DNA from: Desulfogranum japonicum DSM 18378
Lineage (GTDB): Bacteria > Desulfobacterota > Desulfobulbia > Desulfobulbales > Desulfobulbaceae
DNA: 64,000 nt
Direction of reading: 5' to 3'
NCBI RefSeq assembly: GCF_000429945.1
Contig: NZ_AUCV01000013.1
Span: 84,818 to 148,817, forward strand
Within the stretch, counting starts at the first letter, position 1. Each line of letters begins with the position of its first letter. Under the pieces are notes generated by a model, which made no database searches, was not told where the DNA came from, and saw only the letters and a list, made by a program, of their open reading frames with translations. Shown here piece after piece: positions 37,643 through 47,120 of the stretch. The position numbers were made by a program, and so were the translations under genes.

Positions 37643-39769
37643 TTAATTGTACTTGCTCCCTCTCACATCACTTATCAGATTAGATACGTCAATGATAAGG
37701 GCTAGCGTACCATCGCCCAAAATAGTTGCTCCGGAAATTTCTCGTATGTCCCGATAAAGATAGCCCAAATTCTTAATAACCGTTTGATGCTGTCCGACCA
37801 CCTCATCAACGACAAACCCCGTGCGTCTTCCATCCAGACAGGTTATTATTATCTGTTCAACTTCAGGAGGGGAAGAACGAACCTGAAAATGGTCGCGAAG
37901 ATACACATACGGAACCAACTCACCACGCAAATTAACCAAGTTGCGATCCTTGCTTCCCTCCTTGGCCTTCTCCTCAAGTTCAACACATTCCTCAACATTG
38001 GCAAGGGGTATAATGTAGCTTTCATTACCCACCCTGGAAAGTAACCCCTCAATGATCGCCAGGGTCAGAGGTATCTTCAGGGTAACGGTAGTCCCCTCCC
38101 CTTCCTGACTTTCCACATCAACGCTTCCTCGCAGAGATTCTATATTCGTTCTTACAACATCCATGCCAACCCCTCGGCCTGACACACTGCTAACCACTTG
38201 GGCAGTGGAAAACCCAGGGGAAAAGATAAAACTGTACAATTCACTGTCGGAAAGCACATCTCCTTCGTCCATAAGATTTCGTTCAATTGCCCGTTTTCTT
38301 ATTTTCTCTCTATCAATTCCATTGCCGTCATCCTTGATGCGAATAATCACATATGCACCTGAATGCTCAGCTTCCATTATCAGTTCTCCCAGAGGGGGTT
38401 TTCCGGCAGCTTGCCTCACAGAAGGCGGTTCAATACCGTGATCCAGGGAATTACGGATTAAATGGACCAAAGGATCATCAAGTTTCTCTATAACGGTTTT
38501 GTCCAATTCTGTATCGCCACCCCTTGTCACCAGATTTACCTCCCTGCCTAACTCTGCAGAAAGATCTCGCACCAGCCGCCTGAATTTACCGAAGGTGGTC
38601 CCAATGGGAACCATTCGTATATTCATCGTATTGTCACGGAGCTCGTTGCTGAGCCTTTCCACTTCTTCAGCCAGAAAAAGCAGCTGCGTATCGTTTCTGG
38701 TGTTAGCTTCCTGGCTGAGTCTGGCCTGCACGGTAACCAATTCCCCAACAAGATTTACCAGGTTGTCCAGTTTGGAGGAAGTCACGCGGATACTCGCTTC
38801 GGTTGTGGTCTTCCGTTTACTCTGTAATTTTTGTTCTGTCTTTTTGAGGTGCTCCTGTTCTTGAATGGCCAAGTCAATTTTTGTCTCGCTCAACATCCCC
38901 TTTTCAAGGAGAATTTCACCGAGTTTTTTTTGCTCCTTCAGCGCAAAGAGTATTTGCTCTTCATCCAGGTCGCCTCTGCTTACCAATATTTCTCCAAGCC
39001 GATGCACGCGTTCAATAATATCTTCAGCACCCACATCTTCCTGATATTGCTCTACCAAATCAATTCGAATGGTTGCATGATCACTGACAAAGATAAAGAC
39101 ATCCTCAATACTGTCTTTCCCTTTATCTGTGGTCAGTAGAATTTCCCATGTAAGAAAAAGGCGCTCAGGATCAAGCTCAGAAAGAGTCGGTATGTCTTCA
39201 GTAACAACGGCAATTGTACAATCTCCCAATTCTCTCAGGTCATCAAGCAAATGCCCCGGATCCGTTCCGGTTGTAAAAAGATCTTCCGGTGGTTTGAAGC
39301 GAATCCGCCAGGTTGCCAAAGCTCCACCAGAAACATCCATAATAGTCTCTTCCTGAGGGGAGACCCTTTCATCATCATTGGCTCTGGTATAGGTCAGGAG
39401 CTGGTCGGTAATCGCTTGGGCCCGCATGTCAATTGATGTATCTTCTGCGTCAGGATCATCGAGCATCTCACGTATGATATCCCTGGAGCCCAAGGTAAGG
39501 TCAATAATCTTTCTGTTTACCTGAAGTACGCCGGAACGAATCAGCTCAAAAGCAGTTTCCACTTCATGGGTAAAAGTCGAAATCCGGTCAAACCCAAACA
39601 TTGCTCCTGAGCCCTTTATGGTGTGTAGAGCCCGAAAGACGCTACCTACCAGATCTTGATCATCCGGGTTTTCTTCCAGAGCCAGGAGCGACTCCTCAAG
39701 TTGCTCCAGGAGCTCACCTGTTTCTTCTAGAAACACACCTCTGGCAGCATCCAATTCATCATTGCTCAT
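37643..39769 (-). CDS. cheA: Chemotaxis histidine kinase CheA with inserted GspE-N-like repeats
   Basis: A 708-residue CheA. P1/Hpt has the phosphorylated His49 in ALHTIKGSGAMFGF. A P2-like region (about 150-245) follows. Residues about 256-310 carry two short repeats (RLGEILVSRGDLDEEQILFA and KLGEILLEKGMLSETKID) of the GspE-N/MshEN type, an extra module also seen in the J-domain protein nearby. Dimerisation (330-395), ATPase (LIRNSLDHGIE; DDGNGID; GRGVGMDVV) and CheW-like P5 (the last 130 residues) complete it. Autophosphorylation under receptor control feeds CheY and CheB. GGAGAAGG precedes the ATG. Confidence 0.95.
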   Translation of the reverse strand: MSNDELDAARGVFLEETGELLEQLEESLLALEENPDDQDLVGSVFRALHTIKGSGAMFGFDRISTFTHEVETAFELIRSGVLQVNRKIIDLTLGSRDIIREMLDDPDAEDTSIDMRAQAITDQLLTYTRANDDERVSPQEETIMDVSGGALATWRIRFKPPEDLFTTGTDPGHLLDDLRELGDCTIAVVTEDIPTLSELDPERLFLTWEILLTTDKGKDSIEDVFIFVSDHATIRIDLVEQYQEDVGAEDIIERVHRLGEILVSRGDLDEEQILFALKEQKKLGEILLEKGMLSETKIDLAIQEQEHLKKTEQKLQSKRKTTTEASIRVTSSKLDNLVNLVGELVTVQARLSQEANTRNDTQLLFLAEEVERLSNELRDNTMNIRMVPIGTTFGKFRRLVRDLSAELGREVNLVTRGGDTELDKTVIEKLDDPLVHLIRNSLDHGIEPPSVRQAAGKPPLGELIMEAEHSGAYVIIRIKDDGNGIDREKIRKRAIERNLMDEGDVLSDSELYSFIFSPGFSTAQVVSSVSGRGVGMDVVRTNIESLRGSVDVESQEGEGTTVTLKIPLTLAIIEGLLSRVGNESYIIPLANVEECVELEEKAKEGSKDRNLVNLRGELVPYVYLRDHFQVRSSPPEVEQIIITCLDGRRTGFVVDEVVGQHQTVIKNLGYLYRDIREISGATILGDGTLALIIDVSNLISDVRGSKYN

Positions 39770-39807
39770 GGCCTTCTCCTTTTCAGCTGAGTGATGACAT
39801 CTCCGGG

Positions 39808-40173
39808 CTAACGCAATACTTTTTTCACCACTCCAAGCAACTGATCGGGCTTAAAGGGTTTCACGATCCATCCTGTGGCCCCAGCACTTTTCCCTTGCTG
39901 CTTTTTTTCTGCCTGGGATTCAGTGGTCAGCATGATGATTGGGATAAATTTCAGTTTCGGATCAGTTCGAACCTTTTGTATCAAAGTAATGCCATCCATT
40001 TTAGGCATATTCAAATCAGTGATAATCATGTGGATTTCGCGCCCCTTGGTTTTTGCCAATCCATCCATACCATCCACAGCTTCAATGACATCATAGCCTG
40101 CCTTTTTTAACGTCATGCTCACCATCTGGCGGATACTTGCACTGTCATCCACGCTTAATATCGTCTTACTCAT
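39808..40173 (-). CDS. cheY: Chemotaxis response regulator CheY
   Basis: A 121-residue single receiver: ILSVDDSASIRQMVSMTLKK with the acidic pair, phospho-acceptor Asp in MIITDLNMPKMDG, conserved threonine in IIMLTTES, and lysine in WIVKPFKPDQL. With no output domain it is the diffusible messenger to the flagellar motor or another effector. It is 38 bases upstream of cheA and downstream of the STAS gene, inside the che operon. Confidence 0.93.
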   Translation of the reverse strand: MSKTILSVDDSASIRQMVSMTLKKAGYDVIEAVDGMDGLAKTKGREIHMIITDLNMPKMDGITLIQKVRTDPKLKFIPIIMLTTESQAEKKQQGKSAGATGWIVKPFKPDQLLGVVKKVLR

Positions 40174-40225
40174 ACATCCCCCGACGCATGTTCATTATAT
40201 TCTTGTTACAAACAGACCAAGTTGA

Positions 40226-40585
40226 TCATTGTCTGCATATCTTCTTCAAGCAACACGTACGTAACGCATCTCCTTTGCACCCAATCTGCCTTCCGAATCC
40301 TCTGGAATACAAAATATCTACCAATGAATCCTCAGGCTCTCCCTGAACAGATAGCTGTTTTCCTTGATGAAAACACTCCCGATGAAAGGAACATAATAAC
40401 TGTAAAAAACTCACATCAACCACATCGACATCATTTAAAAAAAGGTCGATTCGGTCTACTTTTGCAAGAACCTCCACAAAGACATCTTTTATAGCTACCG
40501 CATACTCAATGGTCAGTTCACCCCACAAATTTAATATTCCGTGTGAGCCGTCTGCTGAATCCTTTTGTTGAAATGTATGTTTCAT
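40226..40585 (-). CDS. STAS-domain protein in the che operon
   Basis: A 119-residue protein with a STAS/anti-sigma antagonist-type fold: GILNLWGELTIEYAVAIKDVF, then KVDRIDLFLNDVDVVDVSFLQLLCSFHREC. The usual phosphorylatable serine position reads DVSFLQLL, which keeps a serine. C-terminal cysteines (GCKGDALRTCCLKK) are unusual. A small STAS protein between cheR and cheY is a recurring deltaproteobacterial arrangement, but its function there is not settled. Its ATG overlaps the cheR stop by four bases and has GGAGGAG upstream, so the two are translationally coupled. Confidence 0.8.
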   Translation of the reverse strand: MKHTFQQKDSADGSHGILNLWGELTIEYAVAIKDVFVEVLAKVDRIDLFLNDVDVVDVSFLQLLCSFHRECFHQGKQLSVQGEPEDSLVDILYSRGFGRQIGCKGDALRTCCLKKICRQ

Positions 40586-41427
40586 TGCTCACTCCTCCGG
40601 TATACTGTCGGTGCAACCTGTATCAATGGAGTCTGGTGTCCCTGTAATGACTCAGAATGCCCAAGAAAAAGATACCCACCTGGATTAAGATAGCGATAAA
40701 ATTTGTGCATGAGTTTTTCCTGGGTCTGTTTATCAAAATATATAATCACGTTTCTGCAAAAGATAACATCCACCATATTGGGCAAGCCAAAGTCCTCATC
40801 CATAAAATTCAAATGTCCAAAGGAAACACGGTGGCGAAGCTGTTTATTTACGCGAACTTCACCATTACGGCTTCCCTTACCCCGTAAAAAATATTTTTTC
40901 CTATACCTTGAGGAAACAGGGGTAATGCGTTCCACCGGATAAACTGCCCGACTGGCAACCTGTAAGACCCGCCTGGCCACATCTGTTGCCAGAATTTCAA
41001 AAGAAAACCCCTGCATCATTTCCTGATACTCGCTTAAAACCATAGCCAATGTATAGGGTTCTTCCCCAGTGGAGCATCCGGCGCTCCACACTCTCCATTT
41101 TTTTCTGTACCGGCCTCTATTCAAAATTTGCATAGTGGGTAAAGCGGTATTGACAAGATAGTCAAAATGTCCTGGTTCTCTGAAAAAATCAGTTTTATTG
41201 GTCGTCACCGCATCAATGAGATGGACCAATTCCTCCTGCATCCCTTGATCACTGAACAGATATTCGCAATATTCTCGAAAATTCTGCAGTTCTAATACGC
41301 GCAACCGTTTCCCTAACCTACCGGTTAGCATGCATTTTTTACTTTCCGGCATTTTTATGCCAAGCTGGCCGTAAATGAAACCGCTGAGCCTGGTAAAATC
41401 CCTGGGACTTAACTCATCCTGCTGCAT
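40582..41427 (-). CDS. cheR: Chemoreceptor methyltransferase CheR
   Basis: A 281-residue CheR. The N-terminal helical domain (DFTRLSGFIYGQLGIKMPESK, KKCMLTGRLGKRLRVL) and the SAM-binding domain (RVWSAGCSTGEEPYTLAMVL; FEILATDVARRVLQVA; VDVIFCRNVIIYFDKQTQ; GYLFLGHSESLQG) are complete. It methylates glutamates on chemoreceptors. The MCP upstream ends in a pentapeptide-like tail that could bind CheR's beta-subdomain. ATGA overlap with the STAS gene downstream. Confidence 0.95.
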   Translation of the reverse strand: MQQDELSPRDFTRLSGFIYGQLGIKMPESKKCMLTGRLGKRLRVLELQNFREYCEYLFSDQGMQEELVHLIDAVTTNKTDFFREPGHFDYLVNTALPTMQILNRGRYRKKWRVWSAGCSTGEEPYTLAMVLSEYQEMMQGFSFEILATDVARRVLQVASRAVYPVERITPVSSRYRKKYFLRGKGSRNGEVRVNKQLRHRVSFGHLNFMDEDFGLPNMVDVIFCRNVIIYFDKQTQEKLMHKFYRYLNPGGYLFLGHSESLQGHQTPLIQVAPTVYRRSEQ

Positions 41428-41473
41428 ATGCTCGAAGCCTTGTTAAGGGTATGAGGAAATACGTACAGGTAAA

Positions 41474-43471
41474 TTAAAATCGTTCAAATTCGTCATCAAG
41501 ACCATCATCCCCATCCAAATCAAGATTCAGACCGCCTTGTGATGTTACTTCTTTTTTGCTCTCTTGACGCGATGGAGACGGTAAGCGCCCTTGTTTGTGA
41601 CTTTTGTGTACCTTGCGAATCTTCTTTGGCTGGAGGCGGCCACTCTCCTCGACTTTAAAAAAGCTCATCGTATCCAGCAATTGTTCAGCCTGGGCAGACA
41701 GTTCTTCCGCTGTCGAAGCCATCTCTTCAGAAGCGGATGCATTCTGCTGAATAACCTGATCAAGCTGGCTGATAGCCTTGTTAACCTGCTCTGCCCCTGT
41801 ATCCTGCTCTTTACTTGCCGCAGCAATCTCCTGAACCAAATCCGCAGTTCGCTGGATATCCGGCACCATCTTGGCGAGCATCTCACCAGCTTGCTCCGCT
41901 ACCTCAACACTACTGCTCGACAACTCACTGATTTCAGTAGCAGCACTTTGACTGCGTTCTGCCAATTTACGAACTTCTGCAGCTACGACGGCAAATCCTT
42001 TTCCGGCTTCACCTGCACGTGCTGCCTCGATCGCGGCATTCAATGCTAACAGATTTGTTTGACGGGCTATTTCTTCAATAATTGATATTTTATCGGCGAT
42101 ATCTTTCATCGCAGACACAGTTTGGGCAACGGCCTGTCCACCGTTTTTGGCATCTTCAGCACTCATTACAGCAATTTTTTCCGTCTGTATGGCATTATCG
42201 GCATTTTGGCGTATATTTGCGGCCATCTCTTCCATGGAGCTTGATGCCTCTTCTGCTGCAGCAGCCTGTTCCGTTGCTCCCTGGCTCATTTCTTCAGAAC
42301 TTGAAGAAAGTTCCTGACTTCCGGACGCCACATTATCTGCCGCACTTTTCACCTGGACGACCACTGATCGCAGTTGATCCACCATCTTTTTAACTGAACC
42401 GTATACGGAATTCTTAATTTTATCGTCACTGTCCATTTCCATGGTCAGATCACCTGCAGCAAGAGCAAGCATTGTCTCTTCTATTACGGCAGGATCACGG
42501 CCAAGCTGGGACATTACTCCACGGATAATAAAAAAGGTTATTCCCATCCCCAATATAATGGCAACAACCGCCAGTATGGATATCATTCGTACAGCACTGC
42601 TGTTAGCTGCCTGCAAGACAGGCCCCAGTTCCTCCTGATCTGCTTTTACACTCAAATTGACATCTTCAACGGCTTTGGCAATCTGCGGCCCTAGCACCTC
42701 AAGGGTATCACGGGTAATGGCATTTCTCTGAAAAATAGCGGCTACCAACTTATCAAATGCTTCGAGATACGTATCAATAGTCCGCTGGGTTTCATTGAGC
42801 AACCTTCGCCTCTCCTCATTTTGCAGTTCAGATGACAAAGTATTCAAAGCCTCCTGCATGGTCTTGAATTCTTTTTTCACCCGGTCGACATCTTCCTGGT
42901 GGTTGGCGTCCATGAATTTCATGACATAGAGACGTCCAAGCAACAAATTTCTCATTGCCAGGCTAGCATGATACGCGGCAAGCATATCATCGTCTTCTTT
43001 TGCGGAACGCAGGATGGATGTCAGCTCCTTTTCAGCCTGTGGACCTTGAATATTCAAGACGGCAAAATATTCGTTCCGTTTTTTTTGCAACTGTTCCATC
43101 TCCAGAAAGGCCTTGTTATACTGCTGGAGCATTTCATCCGCCTGATTCACCAGTTTAGCTCGCTCAGGATTGTGAACTTCTTCCTGGGCTGTGGCAAGAA
43201 AACCAGAAGCCTTTTCCATATACTCATTGAACTGCTCCTTATCCTTCTCACTACTGGTGATCAAAAAATCTTTTACGTTCATCCGCACCATCAAAACATT
43301 GGCCTGCACTCTTCCTGACAAATTTGTGTCTCTGGCCAATTCTCGATAATCCTCAAAACCACTGGCTGCACCTGTAAGAGCTCTATATCCAAGGAAAGCA
43401 ACTGTTACCAAGAGTATCAACACGATGCCGAATCCAAATATCAGTTTCTTGGCAAGGGATACATTCTTCAT
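41474..43471 (-). CDS. Methyl-accepting chemotaxis protein with HBM sensor and CheR-tethering tail
   Basis: A 665-residue receptor. Membrane helices at about 8-30 and 292-315 flank a 260-residue all-helical periplasmic module of the HBM (helical bimodular) kind. HAMP-like linker, then a long signalling coiled coil with the tip [20 protein letters not shown]. After a basic, disordered linker the C-terminus is acidic and ends DEFERF; EFERF fits the x-[HFYW]-x2-[HFYW] pattern of CheR/CheB-binding pentapeptides. AAGGAGG six bases before the ATG. It is 46 bases upstream of cheR and is probably the main receptor of this operon. Ligand unknown; HBM domains often bind organic acids. Confidence 0.93.
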   Translation of the reverse strand: MKNVSLAKKLIFGFGIVLILLVTVAFLGYRALTGAASGFEDYRELARDTNLSGRVQANVLMVRMNVKDFLITSSEKDKEQFNEYMEKASGFLATAQEEVHNPERAKLVNQADEMLQQYNKAFLEMEQLQKKRNEYFAVLNIQGPQAEKELTSILRSAKEDDDMLAAYHASLAMRNLLLGRLYVMKFMDANHQEDVDRVKKEFKTMQEALNTLSSELQNEERRRLLNETQRTIDTYLEAFDKLVAAIFQRNAITRDTLEVLGPQIAKAVEDVNLSVKADQEELGPVLQAANSSAVRMISILAVVAIILGMGITFFIIRGVMSQLGRDPAVIEETMLALAAGDLTMEMDSDDKIKNSVYGSVKKMVDQLRSVVVQVKSAADNVASGSQELSSSSEEMSQGATEQAAAAEEASSSMEEMAANIRQNADNAIQTEKIAVMSAEDAKNGGQAVAQTVSAMKDIADKISIIEEIARQTNLLALNAAIEAARAGEAGKGFAVVAAEVRKLAERSQSAATEISELSSSSVEVAEQAGEMLAKMVPDIQRTADLVQEIAAASKEQDTGAEQVNKAISQLDQVIQQNASASEEMASTAEELSAQAEQLLDTMSFFKVEESGRLQPKKIRKVHKSHKQGRLPSPSRQESKKEVTSQGGLNLDLDGDDGLDDEFERF

Positions 43472-43664
43472 CCATAACCTCCTTGATGTCTTTCAACATT
43501 TTTTTATCTTGTTAACCCGAATTCCTCACGAGTGCATACTACTGCAACGACAAAGTGCCGGGTTTAAATCTGTGGTAGACCAGAGTATGTCCATTTTTGC
43601 AATGTTCGTTCAAGAGCTGGTAAACGAGCAACGAGAAAACAGATCATCTACGAGCTGGCAGGAA

Positions 43665-44150
43665 TTAGAAGACAGCCTGTTGTACAGTTATCAATTCTTC
43701 AGATGAAAACAGCTTGTCAATATCGAGAAGAATTACAAACTCATCATCCTTTTTTCCCATTCCTTTAATAAAAGCAGCATTCACCCTGCTTCCAAGCTTT
43801 GGGGGTGGGGCGATTTGATCATGTTCAAGTTCGAGAACTTCTCGTACGGAGTCAGCCAAAGCTCCGAATAATACAGCCTCGCTACCAATTATTATTTCAA
43901 CAATGATAATACAGGTATCAACGCTTTTTTCAGTTTGCTGTCCATGGAACCTGGTGTTCAGATCTATGACCGGCACGACATTGCCGCGTAGATTTATGAC
44001 ACCTCGAACATAGGAAGGGGTTTGCGGTACTCGGGTAACAGAAGTAAAGGCAAGCACTTCTCTAACGGTTGATATGGAAAGTCCGTAAACTTCACCATCC
44101 AATAGAAAAGTGAGGTACTGATTGCTACTGACGTTATCAGCTTCCTGCAT
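43665..44150 (-). CDS. cheW: Chemotaxis coupling protein CheW (second copy)
   Basis: A 161-residue CheW: YLTFLLDGEVYGLSISTVREVLAF, VTRVPQTPSYVRGVINLRGNVVPVIDLNTRF, GALADSVREVLELEHDQI. It is the promoter-proximal gene of the leftward che run, 193 bases upstream of the HBM receptor, with GGGAGA before its ATG. Two CheWs for a single CheA may couple different receptors. Promoter expected in the 650 bases upstream. Confidence 0.93.
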   Translation of the reverse strand: MQEADNVSSNQYLTFLLDGEVYGLSISTVREVLAFTSVTRVPQTPSYVRGVINLRGNVVPVIDLNTRFHGQQTEKSVDTCIIIVEIIIGSEAVLFGALADSVREVLELEHDQIAPPPKLGSRVNAAFIKGMGKKDDEFVILLDIDKLFSSEELITVQQAVF

Positions 44151-44798
44151 AGCTTATCTCCCGGTGTTCAACGTTTTACCTGAACGTATGGGTAGCTCAA
44201 AACAATAGCTCTTATATACCCAAAAGAAGGACATCCACATATATACGAGGCGGTATATATCTGAAAACAATACGGCTCCTTTTGTCTTGAGCTACCAACT
44301 ACTCTTCACGAACACGGCCTGGCGAGGAGATAACAGGTCACTTTAAACCTGGATTACAGCCAATGTACTTTGTTATTTATCAAAGTGTTTCACAGGCTTG
44401 AGACGGTAAGATGATAAAAAGAAATACACGCCAAGCTATCTCTTACTCCCACGACATTATCACTACACGTACTGTTGGTTCGAATCAGAGCATTTATACA
44501 GCCTCGACTCTACCAAAGTAGTAAGCATTTGAGGCTGTTCGGTACAACAACGTGATTAAGACAGATCAGTCTTTCTTTATAAGCTTGCCACAAAATAAAA
44601 ACGAAGTCTAATCTGCAGATTAAAAAAAAATGTTTTTTCCTCGTGCCTGTCAGTAAATGGAACTTTCCGTTCGAAACAAGTCTGGGAGGAACGATAATCC
44701 GAGAAGACCAAGCATCAACAGGCACTCAATTTGAGGCAATATTTGCCTGCATACTCAATTACAGAAAGCGGGACGACACAACGATGAAGACATCAACT
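44151..44798. other. Intergenic region upstream of the che operon, with a deleted family B element
   Basis: 650 bases between the che operon promoter side and the end of the NhaD-type permease gene. A short family B derivative lies at 44644-44724. No gene is supported, and I found no clear sigma-28 or sigma-54 promoter by eye. Confidence 0.45.
44644..44724 (+). repeat. Family B inverted-repeat element, internally deleted copy (81 bp)
   Basis: Begins TGCCTGTCAGTAAATGG and ends CAACAGGCA, matching both ends of the 173-bp copies, while the middle is shorter and mostly different. It resembles the relation of the 92-bp to the 160-bp family A copies. Confidence 0.6.
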
Positions 44799-46157
44799 TT
44801 AAAAAACATAGTAGCGCAACCAGATATAGATCGTACTTAAGAATACAGTAAGCAGTGTAACAGGAATACCATAGGCTAAGAAACGTCTAAAACTTATACG
44901 ATACCCTGCTTTTTCTGCTGCACCCAAAACAATAACGTTTGCTGAAGCCCCTATAGGAGAACCGTTTCCACCAAGACATGCACCCAAAGCAAGAGACCAC
45001 CAGACAGGTAATAATTCAGGATGCTGCAAGAGAGCGACCCCTGAAGCGTCGGGCCATAATTCCTGCGCCATATCAACAACCAGTGGTGTCATGGTGGCGA
45101 CATAGGGAATATTATCCACCACAGCGGAAGCAACGCTGGAAAACCAGAGAATCAACATGGAAGTCTGAAACAGGTCGCCGTGGGTAAGACTTAAAATGCA
45201 AGAAGACATCAACGTAATGACACCAACTTTTACCAGCCCGCCAACCATGACAAACAAGCCGATGAAAAAGAAAATAACCGACCATTCTATTTCAGCGAGG
45301 ATCTTTTGCGGATCATTATTTTTGGAAAGCAGAAGTAGCAACCCTGCTCCAAATAACGCCACAGTAGCCGGTTCATAGTTCAACTTTCCGTGCAGGATAA
45401 AGCCAACCAATACCACCCCCAGGACTGTGAGCGATTTAACCAGCATGGGAACGTCCTGAATAGCTTCCCGCTCATCCATAGCCATAATGCGTTGTTTGAA
45501 TTCGTCCTGTGTAGTCAGACGTGAGCGAAAAAAGAACCGGATCAAAACAAGAAAAACTATCATCATGATAATGACAACCGGTGCCAGGTGAACCAGAAAA
45601 TCAAGGAAATCCATCCGGGCTTTTGATCCGATCATAATATTTGGTGGATCTCCGATAAGGGTAGCTGTTCCTCCAATGTTGGAGCTAAGAGCCTCAATGA
45701 TCAAAAACGGAATTGGATCGACTCTCAACGCTTCAGCCACCAGTAGTGTTACAGGCGCTATCAGCAGTACCGTGGTCACGTTATCAAGCAGTGCAGAAAG
45801 AATTGCCGTAATAATGGAAAAAATAACAAGAATACGCACAGGCTCACCGCGTCCCAGCTTGGCACTGCGAATAGCAACATATTCAAAAATCCCCGTTGGA
45901 CGCATGAGTGAAATGGTAATCATCATGCCAACGAGCAGAAAAATGACATTCCAGTCAACTCCATATTCCTCCAGATGAAATGCCTCGTGTTGATCAAGCA
46001 CTTTCAGCACGAGCATGAAAGAGGCTCCTGCAAGAGCCACGATGGTCTTATGGATCTTTTCGGAAATAATGAAAAATAATGCTATCAGAAAAGTTGATAA
46101 TGCCACCCAGAAAGTGAGGTCAGGATGAAACGAATCGGGGATAAGCACGCCATGCAT
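44799..46157 (-). CDS. ArsB/NhaD-type ion permease
   Basis: A 452-residue transporter with eleven or twelve hydrophobic segments. Family marks are LLDNVTTVLLIAPVT, the SNIGGTATLIGDPPNIMIG motif, VDNIPYVATMTPLV and GNGSPIGASANVIVLGAA near the C-terminus, with paired GxxN-type loops. Members export arsenite or exchange Na+/H+ or dicarboxylates; the ion cannot be decided here, and no ars gene is near. Its start lies two bases beyond the stop of the CBS gene, so they form an operon and the CBS protein may regulate it. Confidence 0.85.
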   Translation of the reverse strand: MHGVLIPDSFHPDLTFWVALSTFLIALFFIISEKIHKTIVALAGASFMLVLKVLDQHEAFHLEEYGVDWNVIFLLVGMMITISLMRPTGIFEYVAIRSAKLGRGEPVRILVIFSIITAILSALLDNVTTVLLIAPVTLLVAEALRVDPIPFLIIEALSSNIGGTATLIGDPPNIMIGSKARMDFLDFLVHLAPVVIIMMIVFLVLIRFFFRSRLTTQDEFKQRIMAMDEREAIQDVPMLVKSLTVLGVVLVGFILHGKLNYEPATVALFGAGLLLLLSKNNDPQKILAEIEWSVIFFFIGLFVMVGGLVKVGVITLMSSCILSLTHGDLFQTSMLILWFSSVASAVVDNIPYVATMTPLVVDMAQELWPDASGVALLQHPELLPVWWSLALGACLGGNGSPIGASANVIVLGAAEKAGYRISFRRFLAYGIPVTLLTVFLSTIYIWLRYYVF

Positions 46158-46159
46158 GG

Positions 46160-46630
46160 TTATTTCTCCACAGGACAGGTTACACGGGATATGTAATCAT
46201 AGATATCATAAATATGCACTATCCCAAGAACATGGCCTTCACTATCCAGCACCGGTAACCGCTGCAGATGTTTGCTTATCATAAGTTTAGCACAGTGCAT
46301 CAGCGAGTCATTTGCCTGCACAGTGACCAGGTTTGTTGACATGATCTGCTGTACCTGAATCTGCTTCACCTGCTCTGCCCTTTCCTTGAGCATTCCCTGC
46401 CAGCTGAATTCGCTCAGGTTATCACTCAAATATTCGGGAATCATTGCTCTTATGATATCCTTAATGGAAAGAATACCCAGGGCTTTCTTCTCTGCATTTA
46501 CAATAACCACACCGTTGGTTGGCATGGGGCTGTCTGTTTCTTTATCCATGGCACACATGGCATCCAGTACGGATTGCTCGGGACTGAGGGCTACATGTTT
46601 AACAGGTTGCATGATGTCTTTGGCAAGCAC
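46160..46630 (-). CDS. CBS-domain pair protein
   Basis: A 156-residue protein of two CBS domains: AKDIMQPVKHVALSPEQSVLDAM at the start, GILSIKDIIRAM, then VQQIMSTNLVTVQANDSLMH and LPVLDSEGHVLGIVHIYDI. CBS pairs usually bind adenine nucleotides and regulate a partner. GTG start with GGAGG six bases upstream. Two bases before the permease gene, which is the likely partner. Confidence 0.9.
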   Translation of the reverse strand: MLAKDIMQPVKHVALSPEQSVLDAMCAMDKETDSPMPTNGVVIVNAEKKALGILSIKDIIRAMIPEYLSDNLSEFSWQGMLKERAEQVKQIQVQQIMSTNLVTVQANDSLMHCAKLMISKHLQRLPVLDSEGHVLGIVHIYDIYDYISRVTCPVEK

Positions 46631-47120
46631 GCAGGGCCTCCATAAAATTTATAGGATTGGGTAACGTCATTGAACTCCGAAGAAAAAACTTCTGCCAAGG
46701 CTCCAGGAATCTACGCAGTTCCCGCCTGCCGCCTTTCGTTCATATCTCCACAACAGGTAAAGGGTATAAGGCAGATATCCGGTAACTGAATGCTACAAAA
46801 CAGCATATGCCTATCACCTGTTTTTCGCAATCCCAGAGTGCATCTCGGCCTGCACTATAATGAGTCTCTTTCCATAAACAAAAGAGATCGCCAAAACATT
46901 GGTTTCCACGTTGCATATTCAATTGATCTTGCCTATATTTTGCATTGTAAATTGCCAATAATTTTCACACCAATCATTATGTTCCAAGAGCCTGTCGGAG
47001 AATTACCATTTTTTCTCAGATTAAGACTCTTTCAGAAAACTCAGCACGTCATGCAGCAGGTTTCAACGAGCGTGTTCGAGTTTTTCAACAGCCAGCTGGA
47101 AAAACGAGGAAAAGTATTTT
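46631..47120. other. Intergenic region between divergent CBS and transglutaminase-like genes
   Basis: 490 bases, both promoters expected. AGAGCCTGTCGGA near 46988 shares an 11-base core with the inverted ends of the element at 50852-51003, and GTTTTTCAACAGCC-like bases near 47075-47090 could be the other end of a related remnant. No gene supported. Confidence 0.4.
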
